Assembly: GCF_003665095.1 (NCBI RefSeq)
Contig: NZ_RCHV01000002.1
Location: 4,016,501 to 4,080,500, forward strand
DNA from: Streptomyces sp. Z26
GTDB taxonomy: Bacteria > Actinomycetota > Actinomycetes > Streptomycetales > Streptomycetaceae
Direction of reading: 5' to 3'
DNA: 64,000 bases
Each line of letters begins with the position of its first letter. Positions within the stretch are counted from its first letter, which is position 1. Shown piece after piece: positions 21,444-29,902 of the stretch. Both the position numbers and the translations under genes were made by a program. The notes below the pieces were generated by a model. That model was given only the letters and a program-made list of their open reading frames with translations. It made no database searches and was not told where the DNA came from.

Positions 21444-22343
21444 ATGTCTACCGCGACGCAGGCGCAGGTCCAGGGACGGGTCCAAGGCATCGGGGTGGGC
21501 GCTTCCGACGGCGCGCTCGTGGAGCGCGCGTACGTCGCCCCGGCGACGCTCGCGCCGCGGGACGCGCGCGAGGTGGGCAAGGTCTTCTTCGACCGGCTGT
21601 CGCGGTTGGAGGAGGGCACGTCCGAGTACAGCTACGTGCGCAACTGCCTCATCGAGATGAACCTCTCCCTCGTGCAGTACGCGGCCACGCGCTTCCGCCA
21701 CCGCGGGCCGGAGGAGATGGAGGACATCGTCCAGGTCGGTGTGATCGGCCTGATCAAGGCGATCGACCGGTTCGAGCTGTCGCGGCAGGTCGAGTTCACG
21801 TCGTTCGCCGTGCCGTACGTGACGGGGGAGATCAAGCGGTTCTTCCGTGACACATCGTGGGCCGTGCACGTGCCGCGGCGGCTCCAGGAGGCGCGGATCG
21901 AGTTGTCCAAGGCGTCGGAGGAGCTGCGTACGCGGCTGGACCGGGAGCCGTCGGACGCCGAGCTGGCGGAGCTGATGCAGCTGGATCTCGCCGAGGTGGT
22001 GGAGGCGCGGAAGGCGGCCAACGGCTACACGGCGGCCTCCCTGGACGTGGCCGTCGGCGGCGGTGCGGACGACGAGTCCGAGACGGTGCTCGTCGACTTC
22101 ATCGGTATCGACGAGGAGCGTTTCGAGCTGATCGAGAACTTCCACTCCCTCGCGCCGCTCATCGCCGAACTCGACGAGCGCGAGCGGCGGTTGATCCATC
22201 TGCGGTTCGTGGAGGAGCGCACCCAGCAGCACATCGGCGAGCAGCTCGGCTGTTCCCAGATGCACGTGTCCCGGCTGCTCGCCCGCGTCGTCGCCAAGCT
22301 GCACGCAGGGCTGATGGCGGACCCGGACCCGGCCCGCGCCTGA
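21444..22343 (+). CDS. SigB/SigF-family RNA polymerase sigma factor
   Basis: 299 residues. Region 2 includes LIEMNLSLVQYAATRFRHRG, DIVQVGVIGLIKAIDRFEL and VEFTSFAVPYVTGEIKRFF; region 3 is LSKASEELRTRLDREPSDAE; region 4 has DERERRLIHLRFVEERTQQH and the helix-turn-helix IGEQLGCSQMHVSRLLARVV. This is the stress and development sigma class (SigB, F, H, I, K and others in S. coelicolor), normally held by an anti-sigma factor; none is adjacent. The ATG at 21444 follows AAGGGG. A catalase gene is next downstream, so an oxidative or osmotic stress role is plausible. Confidence 0.92.
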   Translation: MSTATQAQVQGRVQGIGVGASDGALVERAYVAPATLAPRDAREVGKVFFDRLSRLEEGTSEYSYVRNCLIEMNLSLVQYAATRFRHRGPEEMEDIVQVGVIGLIKAIDRFELSRQVEFTSFAVPYVTGEIKRFFRDTSWAVHVPRRLQEARIELSKASEELRTRLDREPSDAELAELMQLDLAEVVEARKAANGYTAASLDVAVGGGADDESETVLVDFIGIDEERFELIENFHSLAPLIAELDERERRLIHLRFVEERTQQHIGEQLGCSQMHVSRLLARVVAKLHAGLMADPDPARA

Positions 22344-22555
22344 CCTCCTGCCCCTCGCCCCTCACCGCTCGACCCCGCCTCCCGCACCCACGCCCTCCGC
22401 CACCCCACGGCGGCCGTTCGGGTGCGGTCGCACCCGACCGTGTGTGAGAACCCCGTTTCCGGGCTACCCGGACCGGCGGTGCCGCCCACCCGCGCGAGGC
22501 GGGCGGGCGCACCACACGGCCCGTACGGGGAGCCGAGGACGAGGAGAGTACGAAG

Positions 22556-24076
22556 ATGTCGGACGTGAATCCCGCGACCACCAGCGACTCCGGTGCGCCG
22601 GTCGAGAGCGACGAGCACTCCCTGACGGTCGGGGCTGGCGGTCCGATCCTGTTGCAGGACTCGTATCTGATCGAGCAGATGGCGCAGTTCAACCGGGAGC
22701 GGATTCCGGAACGCCAGCCGCACGCGAAGGGCAGCGGCGCCTTCGGCCGGTTCGAGGTCACGGGGGACGTGAGCGCGTACACGAAGGCGGCGGTGTTCCA
22801 GCCGGGGGAGAGTACAGAGCTGGTGGCCCGGTTCTCGACGGTTGCGGGGGAGCGGGGCAGCCCGGACACGTGGCGTGACCCCCGTGGTTTCGCGGTGAAG
22901 TTCTACACCCGCGAGGGCAACTACGACATGGTCGGCAACAACACGCCCGTGTTCTTCGTGAAGGACCCGATGAAGTTCCAGCACTTCATCCGGTCGCAGA
23001 AGCGGCGGGCCGACAACAACCTGCGTGACCACGACATGCAGTGGGACTTCTGGACGCTCTCGCCGGAGTCCGCGCACCAGGTGACGTGGCTGATGGGGGA
23101 CCGCGGTATCCCGCGGACGTGGCGCCACATGAACGGCTACAGCTCCCACACGTACCTGTGGATCAACGCCGCGGGCGAGCGCCACTGGGTGAAGTACCAC
23201 TTCAAGACCGACCAGGGCGTCGAGTACTTCACCCAGCACGAGGCCGACCAGATGGCGGCGGCGGACACGGACTACCACACGCGGGACCTGTTCGAGCACG
23301 TACGGGACGGGGAGTTCCCGAGCTGGACGCTGTACGTGCAGCTGATGCCGTACGAGGACGCGGCCGGGTACCGCTTCAACCCGTTCGACCTCACCAAGGT
23401 GTGGCCGCACGCCGACTACCCGCTGGTCGAGGTCGGCCGGATGACGCTGGACCGCAACCCGACCGACAACCACGCGCAGATCGAGCAGGCCGCCTTCCAG
23501 CCGAACAACCTGGTGCCCGGGATCGGCCCGAGCCCGGACCGCATGCTGCTGGCGCGCCTCTTCTCGTACGCGGACGCCCACCGCCACCGCGTCGGCGCCA
23601 ACTACCAGCAGCTGCCGGTGAACGCGCCCGCCGTGCCGGTGCACACGTACTCCAAGGACGGCCCGATGGCGTACCGGCTCACCTCCGACCCGGTGTACGC
23701 GCCCAACTCCAAGGGCGGCGCGGCGGCCGACACCGACCGGTACGGCACGCCGCCCAGCTGGTACGCGGACGGGGAGATCACCCGCGCCGCGTACGTCGAC
23801 CACGCGCAGGACGACGACTGGGGCCAGGCGGGCACGATGGTGCGGGAGGTGCTGGACGACGGCGCCCGCGACCGGCTCGTCGACAACGTCGTGGGCCATC
23901 TGCTGAACGGTGTGACGGAGCCGGTGCTCCAGCGCGCGTTCGCGTACTGGAAGAACGTCGACCCGGACGTCGGCGGCCGGATCGAGCGGGACGTACGGGC
24001 CAAGGCCGGTGAGAAGGACCCCAAGGCGGCCGAGCAGGCCAACCCGGCGCGGACGAGCATGCAGCACAAGGCGTGA
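22556..24076 (+). CDS. katA: Monofunctional haem catalase
   Basis: 506 residues, the size of small-subunit (clade 3) catalases, which convert hydrogen peroxide to water and oxygen. The distal His is in IPERQPHAKGSGAFG (about residue 57), the catalytic Asn in VGNNTPVFFV, and the proximal haem Tyr in LLARLFSYADAHRHRVG (about 335-345). The N-terminus is an extended Ser/Asp-rich arm typical of the family. GAGGAGAG precedes the ATG. It is followed by a very strong bidirectional terminator. The adjacent SigB-type sigma gene hints at stress induction, but no matching promoter could be read with confidence. Confidence 0.96.
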   Translation: MSDVNPATTSDSGAPVESDEHSLTVGAGGPILLQDSYLIEQMAQFNRERIPERQPHAKGSGAFGRFEVTGDVSAYTKAAVFQPGESTELVARFSTVAGERGSPDTWRDPRGFAVKFYTREGNYDMVGNNTPVFFVKDPMKFQHFIRSQKRRADNNLRDHDMQWDFWTLSPESAHQVTWLMGDRGIPRTWRHMNGYSSHTYLWINAAGERHWVKYHFKTDQGVEYFTQHEADQMAAADTDYHTRDLFEHVRDGEFPSWTLYVQLMPYEDAAGYRFNPFDLTKVWPHADYPLVEVGRMTLDRNPTDNHAQIEQAAFQPNNLVPGIGPSPDRMLLARLFSYADAHRHRVGANYQQLPVNAPAVPVHTYSKDGPMAYRLTSDPVYAPNSKGGAAADTDRYGTPPSWYADGEITRAAYVDHAQDDDWGQAGTMVREVLDDGARDRLVDNVVGHLLNGVTEPVLQRAFAYWKNVDPDVGGRIERDVRAKAGEKDPKAAEQANPARTSMQHKA

Positions 24077-24105
24077 CCCGCGGCCGGGCGCGGCCGGCGG
24101 ACGAA

Positions 24106-24149
24106 GGGGCGGGCCCCGTACGGCGCGAGTGCCGTACGGGGCCCGCCCC
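24106..24149. terminator. Bidirectional terminator between catalase and NAD(P)-binding genes
   Basis: Perfect 19-bp stem, GGGGCGGGCCCCGTACGGC (24106-24124) with its complement (24131-24149), and a 6-base loop, between converging genes. Confidence 0.85.
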
Positions 24150-24169
24150 CGTCGCGTCCGTACGGCCGG

Positions 24170-24832
24170 TCAGCCGCGGGCGTGCGCGGTGACGGCGGCG
24201 GTGACGTCCGTGTCGCCCTCGACCAGCTCCAGGGTGAGGCCCGCCGTACGCGGCTCGTCGAGGAGCGCGGCCAGGGTGGCAGCCACGTCGTCGCGGGTGA
24301 TGTCACCGCGGCCGGTGCGCTCCTCCAGCCGTACGCGGCCGGTGCCCGCGTCGTCCGTGAGGCGGCCGGGGCGCAGCACCGTCCAGTCCAGGGCGGTGCG
24401 GGCGCGCACGGCCTCGTCGGCGGCGCCCTTCGCCCGCAGGTACGAGGCGAACACCGGGTCCACGCCCGCCGGGGGCTCCGTGTCGGCGCCCATGGAGGAG
24501 ACGATGACGAAGCGCCGTACGCCCGCCCGTTCCGCCGCGTCGGCGAGGAGCACGGCGGCATCGCGGTCGACGGTCTCCTTGCGGCCGGTGCCGCTGCCCG
24601 GCCCGGCGCCCGCCGCGAAGACGGCGGCGTCCGCGCCCTCCAGGTGGCGCGCGACCTCCTCGGCGGTGGCGGACTCCAGGTCGCAGACGACGGGCTCGGC
24701 GCCCACGGCGCGCAGGTCGTCCGACTGGTCGGGGTCGCGGATGAGGCCCGCGACGGTGTCCCCGCGCGCGGCGAGCAGCTTCTCGAGTCGCAGGGCGATC
24801 TGGCCGTGTCCTCCGGCGATGACTGTACGCAT
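24170..24832 (-). CDS. NAD(P)-binding atypical short-chain dehydrogenase (SDR_a5/NmrA-like)
   Basis: 220 residues. The nucleotide-binding motif is at the N-terminus (MRTVIAGGHGQIALRLEKLL, a GxxGxxA form), followed by the conserved DLESATAEEV and AVFAAGAGPGSGTG segments and VRRFVIVSSMGAD. It lacks the Tyr-x-x-x-Lys pair of classical SDRs (it has a Tyr-Leu-Arg-Ala-Lys-Gly segment). Such proteins act as NAD(P)-dependent epimerase-like enzymes or redox sensors; the substrate is unknown. It converges on the catalase. Confidence 0.85.
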   Translation of the reverse strand: MRTVIAGGHGQIALRLEKLLAARGDTVAGLIRDPDQSDDLRAVGAEPVVCDLESATAEEVARHLEGADAAVFAAGAGPGSGTGRKETVDRDAAVLLADAAERAGVRRFVIVSSMGADTEPPAGVDPVFASYLRAKGAADEAVRARTALDWTVLRPGRLTDDAGTGRVRLEERTGRGDITRDDVAATLAALLDEPRTAGLTLELVEGDTDVTAAVTAHARG

Positions 24833-24925
24833 GCCTCCGACCGTACCCGCGCGCCCGCGCCCCGCCCGCCGACGACGCCACCGACCTGCCGTGCCGTGCC
24901 GCGCGGTGTCGCGCCCCGTCGCCCG

Positions 24926-26203
24926 TCAGCCCTGCGACTGGCGCGGCAGGTCGAGGTCCGCGCCGGACGCCGAGTCGCAGTACTCGCGCACCGCGCTCGT
25001 CCGCGCGACCACCCGCCCCCGGTGCACCACGATCCGGCTGTACGCGAGGGACAGCGCGCCCGCGATGTTCGTCCCCCGTACGGCCAGCAGCTCCGCCGGG
25101 AAACCGGCCTCGACGCGTACCTCCGGCAGGCCCATCGCGGCGCGCGCCCGGGTGCTGACCGCCTCGTACGCGGCGACGGGGTGCGCCTCGCCGTGCGAGG
25201 CGAGGAGGTAGGCGGCGCCGAGCGGGTCGCCGCGGCCGACCTGGTTCGACGCGTCGCGCAGGGCGCCGCTACCGGCGGCGACGGAGACACCGGCGGCGCG
25301 CAGCAGCCGTACGGGGGCGACGCGGGAGGGGAAACGGCGTTCCAGCGCCGCGCAGTTGCCCTGCGGCAGCGCGACGACGGTGATCCCGGCGGCGGCCAGC
25401 TGGTCGGCGGCGCGCATGGTCGCCTCGTGCGGCAGCCGGGACAGGCCGCCGCAGGGGCCGAGGGTGACGCCGGGGCGGAGCCCGCCCGCGGCGGAGGCGA
25501 GGCGGGCGAGGCGGGCCGGGTCGTCGGCGTCGGTGTGCAGGTCGACGGCGCAACCGTGCTCGGCGGCGATTTCGAGGACGGTCTCCACGTAGCCGCCCGG
25601 GTCGGGGTCCAGGTCGGGGCAGCCGCCGACGACGGTCGCGCCCATCTTGACGGCGTCGCGCAGCATCGCCAGGTCCTCGGCGCCCGCCAGCCCGGTCAGC
25701 AGCCGGGGTACGGCGACGGTCGTCAGGTCGGCCAGCCCGCGCAGCGCCCGGCGGGCCTGGAGGACGGCCTCCAGGGAGCGCACGCCGACGACGTCTCCGA
25801 CGCGTACGTGCGTGCGCAGCGCGGTCGCGCCGTGCCCGAGCTGGAGCAACGCGGCCTCGGTGGTGCGCCGTTGCAGCTCGTTCGGGTCGCTGGACGGGGG
25901 GCCGTCGGCGCCCGGCGCGGCGGCGCCGAGGGCGGTGAGCGCGGAGTCGTAGTGGGCGTGCGGCTCGGCGGGCGCCGGGAGCAGCAGGTAGCCGGTGAGG
26001 TCGAGGCGGGTGCCCTCGGGCGGCAGCTTGCCGGGGGAGAGGCTGCCGGCGGTGCCGACGGCCTCGATACGGCCGCCGCTCAGCCGTACGTCCACGGTGC
26101 GGCCGTCGGCGAGCCGGGCGGCGCACAGGAGGAGTTCGGTGGGGTCGGCGGCCGTACCGCCCCGGTCGGAGTGCCTCGGCTCCTGCGGCTGTCTGTCGGC
26201 CAT
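24926..26203 (-). CDS. Amidohydrolase, cytosine deaminase-like
   Basis: 425 residues. The metal-binding His pair is in LLLPAPAEPHAHYDSAL (about residue 80), later ligands in CAVDLHTDADD, and the acidic residue of the C-terminal strands in AAGSGALRDASNQVG, as in the cytosine deaminase branch of the TIM-barrel amidohydrolases. The residue order fits a hydrolytic deaminase of a cyclic amide or pyrimidine; the substrate is not certain. The ATG at 26203 is preferred over the in-frame ATG at 26239 because GGGGAG lies four bases before it. Expressed alone, away from tRNA-Thr. Confidence 0.8.
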   Translation of the reverse strand: MADRQPQEPRHSDRGGTAADPTELLLCAARLADGRTVDVRLSGGRIEAVGTAGSLSPGKLPPEGTRLDLTGYLLLPAPAEPHAHYDSALTALGAAAPGADGPPSSDPNELQRRTTEAALLQLGHGATALRTHVRVGDVVGVRSLEAVLQARRALRGLADLTTVAVPRLLTGLAGAEDLAMLRDAVKMGATVVGGCPDLDPDPGGYVETVLEIAAEHGCAVDLHTDADDPARLARLASAAGGLRPGVTLGPCGGLSRLPHEATMRAADQLAAAGITVVALPQGNCAALERRFPSRVAPVRLLRAAGVSVAAGSGALRDASNQVGRGDPLGAAYLLASHGEAHPVAAYEAVSTRARAAMGLPEVRVEAGFPAELLAVRGTNIAGALSLAYSRIVVHRGRVVARTSAVREYCDSASGADLDLPRQSQG

Positions 26204-26431
26204 CGGACTCCCCAGGGTTCGGCGGAAGATCGAGATCACGCAGCGTGAGTCGAGACTAAGGGGAGCCGTGAGCGGCGTCGGGGAGGAGGCGAATAGTCGT
26301 ACCGGCGTGGTCCGGAGCGCGCTGCGGAAGCCCGTACGGGGCCCGGCGGAAGGGGGTGGCGGGGGCCGGACGCGGCGGCGCGGATACGGATTTCACCTTC
26401 GGCGGCCGAACGTGTAATGTCTTCATCGCTC

Positions 26432-26504
26432 GCCCCAATAGCTCAGTCGGCAGAGCGTCTCCATGGTAAGGAGAAGGTCAACGGTTCGATTCCGTTTTGG
26501 GGCT
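26432..26504 (+). tRNA. tRNA-Thr (GGT)
   Basis: 73-nt cloverleaf: acceptor GCCCCAA with TTGGGGC, D arm AGCTCAGTCGGCAGAGC, anticodon loop ATGGTAA giving GGT, and T arm with GGTTCGATTCC. A small CTCCCGC/GCGGGAG hairpin follows before the next tRNA. Confidence 0.97.
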
Positions 26505-26550
26505 CTGGTGTGACAGGTCTCCCGCCTGGCGCGGGAGACGTTCGCATCGT

Positions 26551-26623
26551 GGCGGCGTAGCTCAGTCGGTAGAGCAAACGGCTCATAATCGTTGTGTCAC
26601 CGGTTCAAGTCCGGTCGCCGCTA
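26551..26623 (+). tRNA. tRNA-Met (CAT), elongator
   Basis: 73-nt cloverleaf: acceptor GGCGGCG with CGCCGCT, anticodon loop CTCATAA giving CAT, T arm GGTTCAAGTCC. It lacks the C1-A72 mismatch of an initiator (first pair G-T), so an elongator tRNA-Met is most likely; tRNA-Ile2 (modified CAT) is less likely. Confidence 0.95.
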
Positions 26624-26716
26624 CTTCAACTGACGGTAGCCGGTTGTGGGATCTGTCCTCCGATCGGCTACTCTTTCTGCGTTCAAATCGTCCTAGTCCG
26701 TCCAAGGAGCACTCAC

Positions 26717-26881
26717 GTGGCTGCCACCGACGTCCGCCCGAAGATCACGCTGGCATGCGTGGAGTGCAAGGAGCGGAACTACATCACCAAGAAGAACCGG
26801 CGCAACAACCCGGACCGTCTTGAGATGAAGAAGCACTGCCCGCGCTGCAACTCGCACACCGCGCACCGCGAGACGCGATAA
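26717..26881 (+). CDS. rpmG: 50S ribosomal protein L33 (zinc-binding form)
   Basis: 54 residues from a GTG preceded by AAGGAG. It reads [20 protein letters not shown] at the start and has both Cys pairs (CVEC, CPRC) of the zinc-binding C+ type, with the basic [12 protein letters not shown] core. It binds 23S rRNA near the E site. Streptomyces also encodes a zinc-independent L33 elsewhere, induced on zinc starvation. Confidence 0.97.
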
Positions 26882-26965
26882 CCGACTCGTCCGTGAGGCC
26901 GTCCCCGATCAACGGGGGCGGCCTCACGTCGTTCCGCATGCCAACGCTCCAGGAGGTGCCGGGCC

Positions 26966-27418
26966 ATGGCGCTCGACCAGTCGTTCGTCGGGCGGAGCTA
27001 TCCGCCCACCCGCCCGTACGAGGTCGGACGGGAGAAGATCCGCGAGTTCGCCGAGGCCATCGGTGACCCCAACCCGGCGTACACCGACCCGGACGCGGCC
27101 AACGAACTCGGGTACCCGGACGTGATCGCCCCCCCGACGTTCGTCTTCTCCATCACGTACGCGGCGGCCGGCGCCGTCATCCAGGACCCGCAGCTCGGCC
27201 TGGACTTCAGCCGGGTCGTCCACGGCGACCAGCGGTTCGCGTACGTGCGGCCCGTACGCGCCGGGGACCGGCTCTCGGTCACCTCCACCATCGAGTCGGT
27301 CAAGTCCATGGGCGGCCACGACGTCGTGGAGATCCGCGGGGACGTGCACGACGAGACGGGCGAACTCGTGGTGACGGCCCGTTCGAAGCTGGTGGCACGG
27401 GGCGCTGACGAGGGATGA
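26966..27418 (+). CDS. MaoC-fold dehydratase subunit (UPF0336, HadA-like)
   Basis: 150 residues. It has an N-terminal FAS1-type MaoC domain pattern: SFVGRSYPPTRPYEVGREKI, then FAEAIGDPNPAYTDPDAANE and APPTFVFSITYAAAG. Mycobacterial homologues HadA/HadC pair with the catalytic subunit HadB in (3R)-hydroxyacyl-ACP dehydration. This subunit lacks the catalytic Asp-His pair and is structural. AGGAGGTG precedes the ATG. It is translationally coupled to the next gene (ATGA), as expected of a heterodimer. Confidence 0.88.
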   Translation: MALDQSFVGRSYPPTRPYEVGREKIREFAEAIGDPNPAYTDPDAANELGYPDVIAPPTFVFSITYAAAGAVIQDPQLGLDFSRVVHGDQRFAYVRPVRAGDRLSVTSTIESVKSMGGHDVVEIRGDVHDETGELVVTARSKLVARGADEG

Positions 27419-27858
27419 CGACCATGACTGTCAAGATCGCGTTCGCCGACGCCCCCGTCGGCACGGAACTGCCCGCCCAGACCTTCCGCGTGACCCGCGC
27501 CTCCCTGGTGCGCTACGCGGGCGCGTCCGGCGACTTCAACCCCATCCACTGGAACGACCGCTTCGCCACCGAGGTCGGCCTCGACGGCGTCATCGCCCAC
27601 GGCATGCTCACCATGGCCCAGGCGGTACGGGTCGTCACCGACTGGGTGGGCGACCCGGGAGCAGTCGTCGACTACGGCGTCCGCTTCATCCGCCAGGTGC
27701 AGGTGCCGGACGACGACAAGGGCGCGCTCGTCGAGGTCTCCGCGAAGGTCGCCGAGGTGGTCGACGAGGCCGCCGGGACGGTACGGGTGGACCTGGTCGC
27801 GAAGTGCAACGACCAGAAGGTGCTGGGCATGGCCCGCGCGGTCGTCGCGCTCTCCTGA
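27415..27858 (+). CDS. MaoC-fold dehydratase catalytic subunit (HadB-like)
   Basis: 147 residues; the hot-dog catalytic motif is GASGDFNPIHWNDRFATEVG, with Asp and His placed as in hydratase-2 enzymes, followed by GVIAHGMLTMAQAV. Together with the preceding subunit it likely dehydrates (3R)-3-hydroxyacyl-ACP or -CoA. It overlaps that gene by 4 bp. A second ATG four codons in is also possible as start. The order hadA-hadB-murB is conserved in Streptomyces. It ends 63 bp before a terminator. Confidence 0.9.
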   Translation: MTTMTVKIAFADAPVGTELPAQTFRVTRASLVRYAGASGDFNPIHWNDRFATEVGLDGVIAHGMLTMAQAVRVVTDWVGDPGAVVDYGVRFIRQVQVPDDDKGALVEVSAKVAEVVDEAAGTVRVDLVAKCNDQKVLGMARAVVALS

Positions 27859-27920
27859 CGCGGCGGCTCCCCTGACGCGGCGGCGGCCGCGAGCGCGGCG
27901 GGCCGCACCGGAGGAACCCC

Positions 27921-27958
27921 ACGGGGGCGGGCAGGCGTACGGGCCGGCCCGCCCCCGT
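27921..27958 (+). terminator. Terminator after the MaoC pair
   Basis: 12-bp perfect stem, ACGGGGGCGGGC (27921-27932) with GCCCGCCCCCGT (27947-27958), 13 bp before the murB start. Confidence 0.7.
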
Positions 27959-27970
27959 ACCCTTGACCGC

Positions 27971-29026
27971 GTGCAGGAACTCCACGACGCCCCCCTCGCC
28001 CCGTTGACCACCTTCCGTCTCGGCGGCCCCGCCGACCGCCTCCGTACGGCCACCACCGACGCCGAGGTGGTCGAGGCCGTACGGGAGGCCGACGCGGACG
28101 GCGTCCCGCTGCTGGTCGTCGGCGGCGGCAGCAACCTCGTCGTCGCGGACGAGGGTTTCCGCGGCACCGCGCTGCGGATCGCCACCACCGGCTTCGCGCT
28201 GCACGGCACGCACCTGGAGACGGCCGCGGGCGAGAACTGGTCGGACGTCGTCGCCCGTACGGTCGACGCCGGTCTCGCGGGCGTCGAGTGCCTGGCGGGC
28301 ATCCCCGGCTCGGCGGGCGCGACGCCGATCCAGAACGTGGGCGCGTACGGCCAGGAGGTCGCGGACACGCTCACCGAGGTCGTCGCGTACGACCGGCGGG
28401 AGCGCGAGACGGTCACGATCCCGCACGCCGACTGCGGTTTCGGTTACCGGCACAGCCGCTTCAAGGCCGACCCCGGCCGCTTCGTCGTCCTTCGCGTCCG
28501 CTTCCGGCTGGAGGACGCGGGCGGCCTGTCCGCGCCGCTCGCGTACGCGGAGACGGCGCGCGTCCTCGGCGTACGGCAGGGGGAGCGGGTCGCGGCGGCC
28601 ACGGCGCGGGAGACCGTGCTGAAGCTGCGCGCGGGCAAGGGCATGGTGCTCGACCCGGAGGACCACGACACCTGGTCGGCGGGCTCGTTCTTCACCAACC
28701 CGGTGCTGACCGAGGCCGACTGGGCCGCCTTCCTCGCCCGCGCCGCCGAACGGCTCGGCCCGGACGTGGCGCCGCCCGCCTTCCCGGCGGAGGACGGGCG
28801 GGTGAAGACGTCGGCGGCCTGGCTGATCGACCGGGCCGGGTTCACCAAGGGCTACGGCACCGGCCCGGCCCGTATCTCCGCCAAGCACACCCTGGCCCTC
28901 ACCAACCGCGGCGCCGCGACCACCGCGGACCTGCTCGCGCTGGCCCGGGAGGTACGGGACGGGGTGCGGGCGGCGTTCGGGGTGACGCTGGTCAACGAGC
29001 CGGTGACGGTGGGCTGCGCGCTGTAG
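27971..29026 (+). CDS. murB: UDP-N-acetylmuramate dehydrogenase
   Basis: 351 residues; the FAD-dependent enzyme that reduces UDP-GlcNAc-enolpyruvate to UDP-MurNAc in peptidoglycan precursor synthesis. FAD-binding motifs: PLLVVGGGSNLVVADEGFRG (about residues 45-65) and GIPGSAGATPIQNVGAYGQE (about 110-130). The catalytic Ser is in WSAGSFFTNPV, the Tyr loop in CGFGYRHSRFK, and the final domain has GPARISAKHTLALTNRGAAT. The GTG at 27971 gives the standard N-terminus (DAPLAPLTTFRLGGPA), though its ribosome-binding site is weak. Confidence 0.96.
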   Translation: MQELHDAPLAPLTTFRLGGPADRLRTATTDAEVVEAVREADADGVPLLVVGGGSNLVVADEGFRGTALRIATTGFALHGTHLETAAGENWSDVVARTVDAGLAGVECLAGIPGSAGATPIQNVGAYGQEVADTLTEVVAYDRRERETVTIPHADCGFGYRHSRFKADPGRFVVLRVRFRLEDAGGLSAPLAYAETARVLGVRQGERVAAATARETVLKLRAGKGMVLDPEDHDTWSAGSFFTNPVLTEADWAAFLARAAERLGPDVAPPAFPAEDGRVKTSAAWLIDRAGFTKGYGTGPARISAKHTLALTNRGAATTADLLALAREVRDGVRAAFGVTLVNEPVTVGCAL

Positions 29027-29061
29027 CGCGCGAGGCCCCGGCGGCCGGGCGGCCCCGGCGG

Positions 29062-29751
29062 TCAGGCGCCCGCGCGCGCCGACGTGCCGTACGGCCGCTG
29101 CGGCCGGTGCACGTCCATCAGGTCGAGCGGCGCGGGCGGCGGCAGCGCTACGGGCGGCGCGGCGCGGTCCGCGCGGAAGGCGTCGAGGAGCAGCGCGACG
29201 AGCCGTCGGGACGCGGCGCGGGCGACCTCGGGGGAGCCGGCGGTGATGCCGTTGTTGGCCATGAGCAGCAGCGGCAGGTCGGTGAGCGCGAAGTCGGGGC
29301 GCAGGCTGCCCGACTCCTTGGCCCGGCGCACGACTTCGACGAAGCCCCGTTCGGCCCGTACGCGCGTCCGCTCGAAGTCGACGGCGTCCGGGAAGGCGGT
29401 GAGGAAGGCCGCGGTGAAGCCCCGGTCGGTGGCCTGCATCGTGCCGACCTTCTCGACGACGGAGCAGAAGCCCCGCCAGGGGTCGGGGGCGGCGAGCGCC
29501 GTGTCGATCACCGCCGAGCACGCCTCCAACTGGTCGCTGAAGACCGCCGTGACCAGCGAGTCGCGGGTGGGGAAGCGGCGGTAGAGCGTGGCCACGCCGA
29601 CGCCCGCGCGGCGGGCCACGGCCGCGATCGGCACGTCGAGCCCGCGGTCCGCGAACAGTTCCCGCGCGGCGTCGAGGACCCGCTGCCGGTTCTGCCGCGC
29701 GTCGGCCCGCAGGGGCCCGGGAAATTCCATCCGAGACGAATCACCGTGCAT
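29062..29751 (-). CDS. TetR family repressor, divergent from an oxidoreductase
   Basis: 229 residues. The HTH occupies residues about 14-60 (RQNRQRVLDAARELFADRGL, AAVARRAGVGVATLYRRFPT). The rest is the helical TetR effector domain (ANNGITAGSPEVARAASRRL). The ATG at 29751 is chosen with AAGGTGAG just upstream; an in-frame GTG at 29760 is possible. A palindrome lies in the divergent gap, so it probably represses itself and the medium-chain reductase. The ligand is unknown. Confidence 0.88.
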   Translation of the reverse strand: MHGDSSRMEFPGPLRADARQNRQRVLDAARELFADRGLDVPIAAVARRAGVGVATLYRRFPTRDSLVTAVFSDQLEACSAVIDTALAAPDPWRGFCSVVEKVGTMQATDRGFTAAFLTAFPDAVDFERTRVRAERGFVEVVRRAKESGSLRPDFALTDLPLLLMANNGITAGSPEVARAASRRLVALLLDAFRADRAAPPVALPPPAPLDLMDVHRPQRPYGTSARAGA

Positions 29752-29768
29752 GTCTCTCACCTTAAGCC

Positions 29769-29790
29769 AAGTGGAGGCACCTCTCCGCTT
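29769..29790. promoter_or_regulatory. Probable operator of the TetR/oxidoreductase pair
   Basis: Inverted repeat AAGTGGAG (29769-29776) and CTCCGCTT (29783-29790), one mismatch, 6-bp spacer, 18 bp upstream of the TetR start. Size and spacing suit a TetR dimer; function inferred. Confidence 0.6.
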
Positions 29791-29902
29791 ACCGCGTTAG
29801 CGTGACGGAAGGTGAGTGCCGGTCGGCCGCGTACCGCGGTTGACCTGGTGCGGAGCGGACGATCACAGGCGTACGAGCAGAGCGGTGGAAACAGTGAGTG
29901 AG

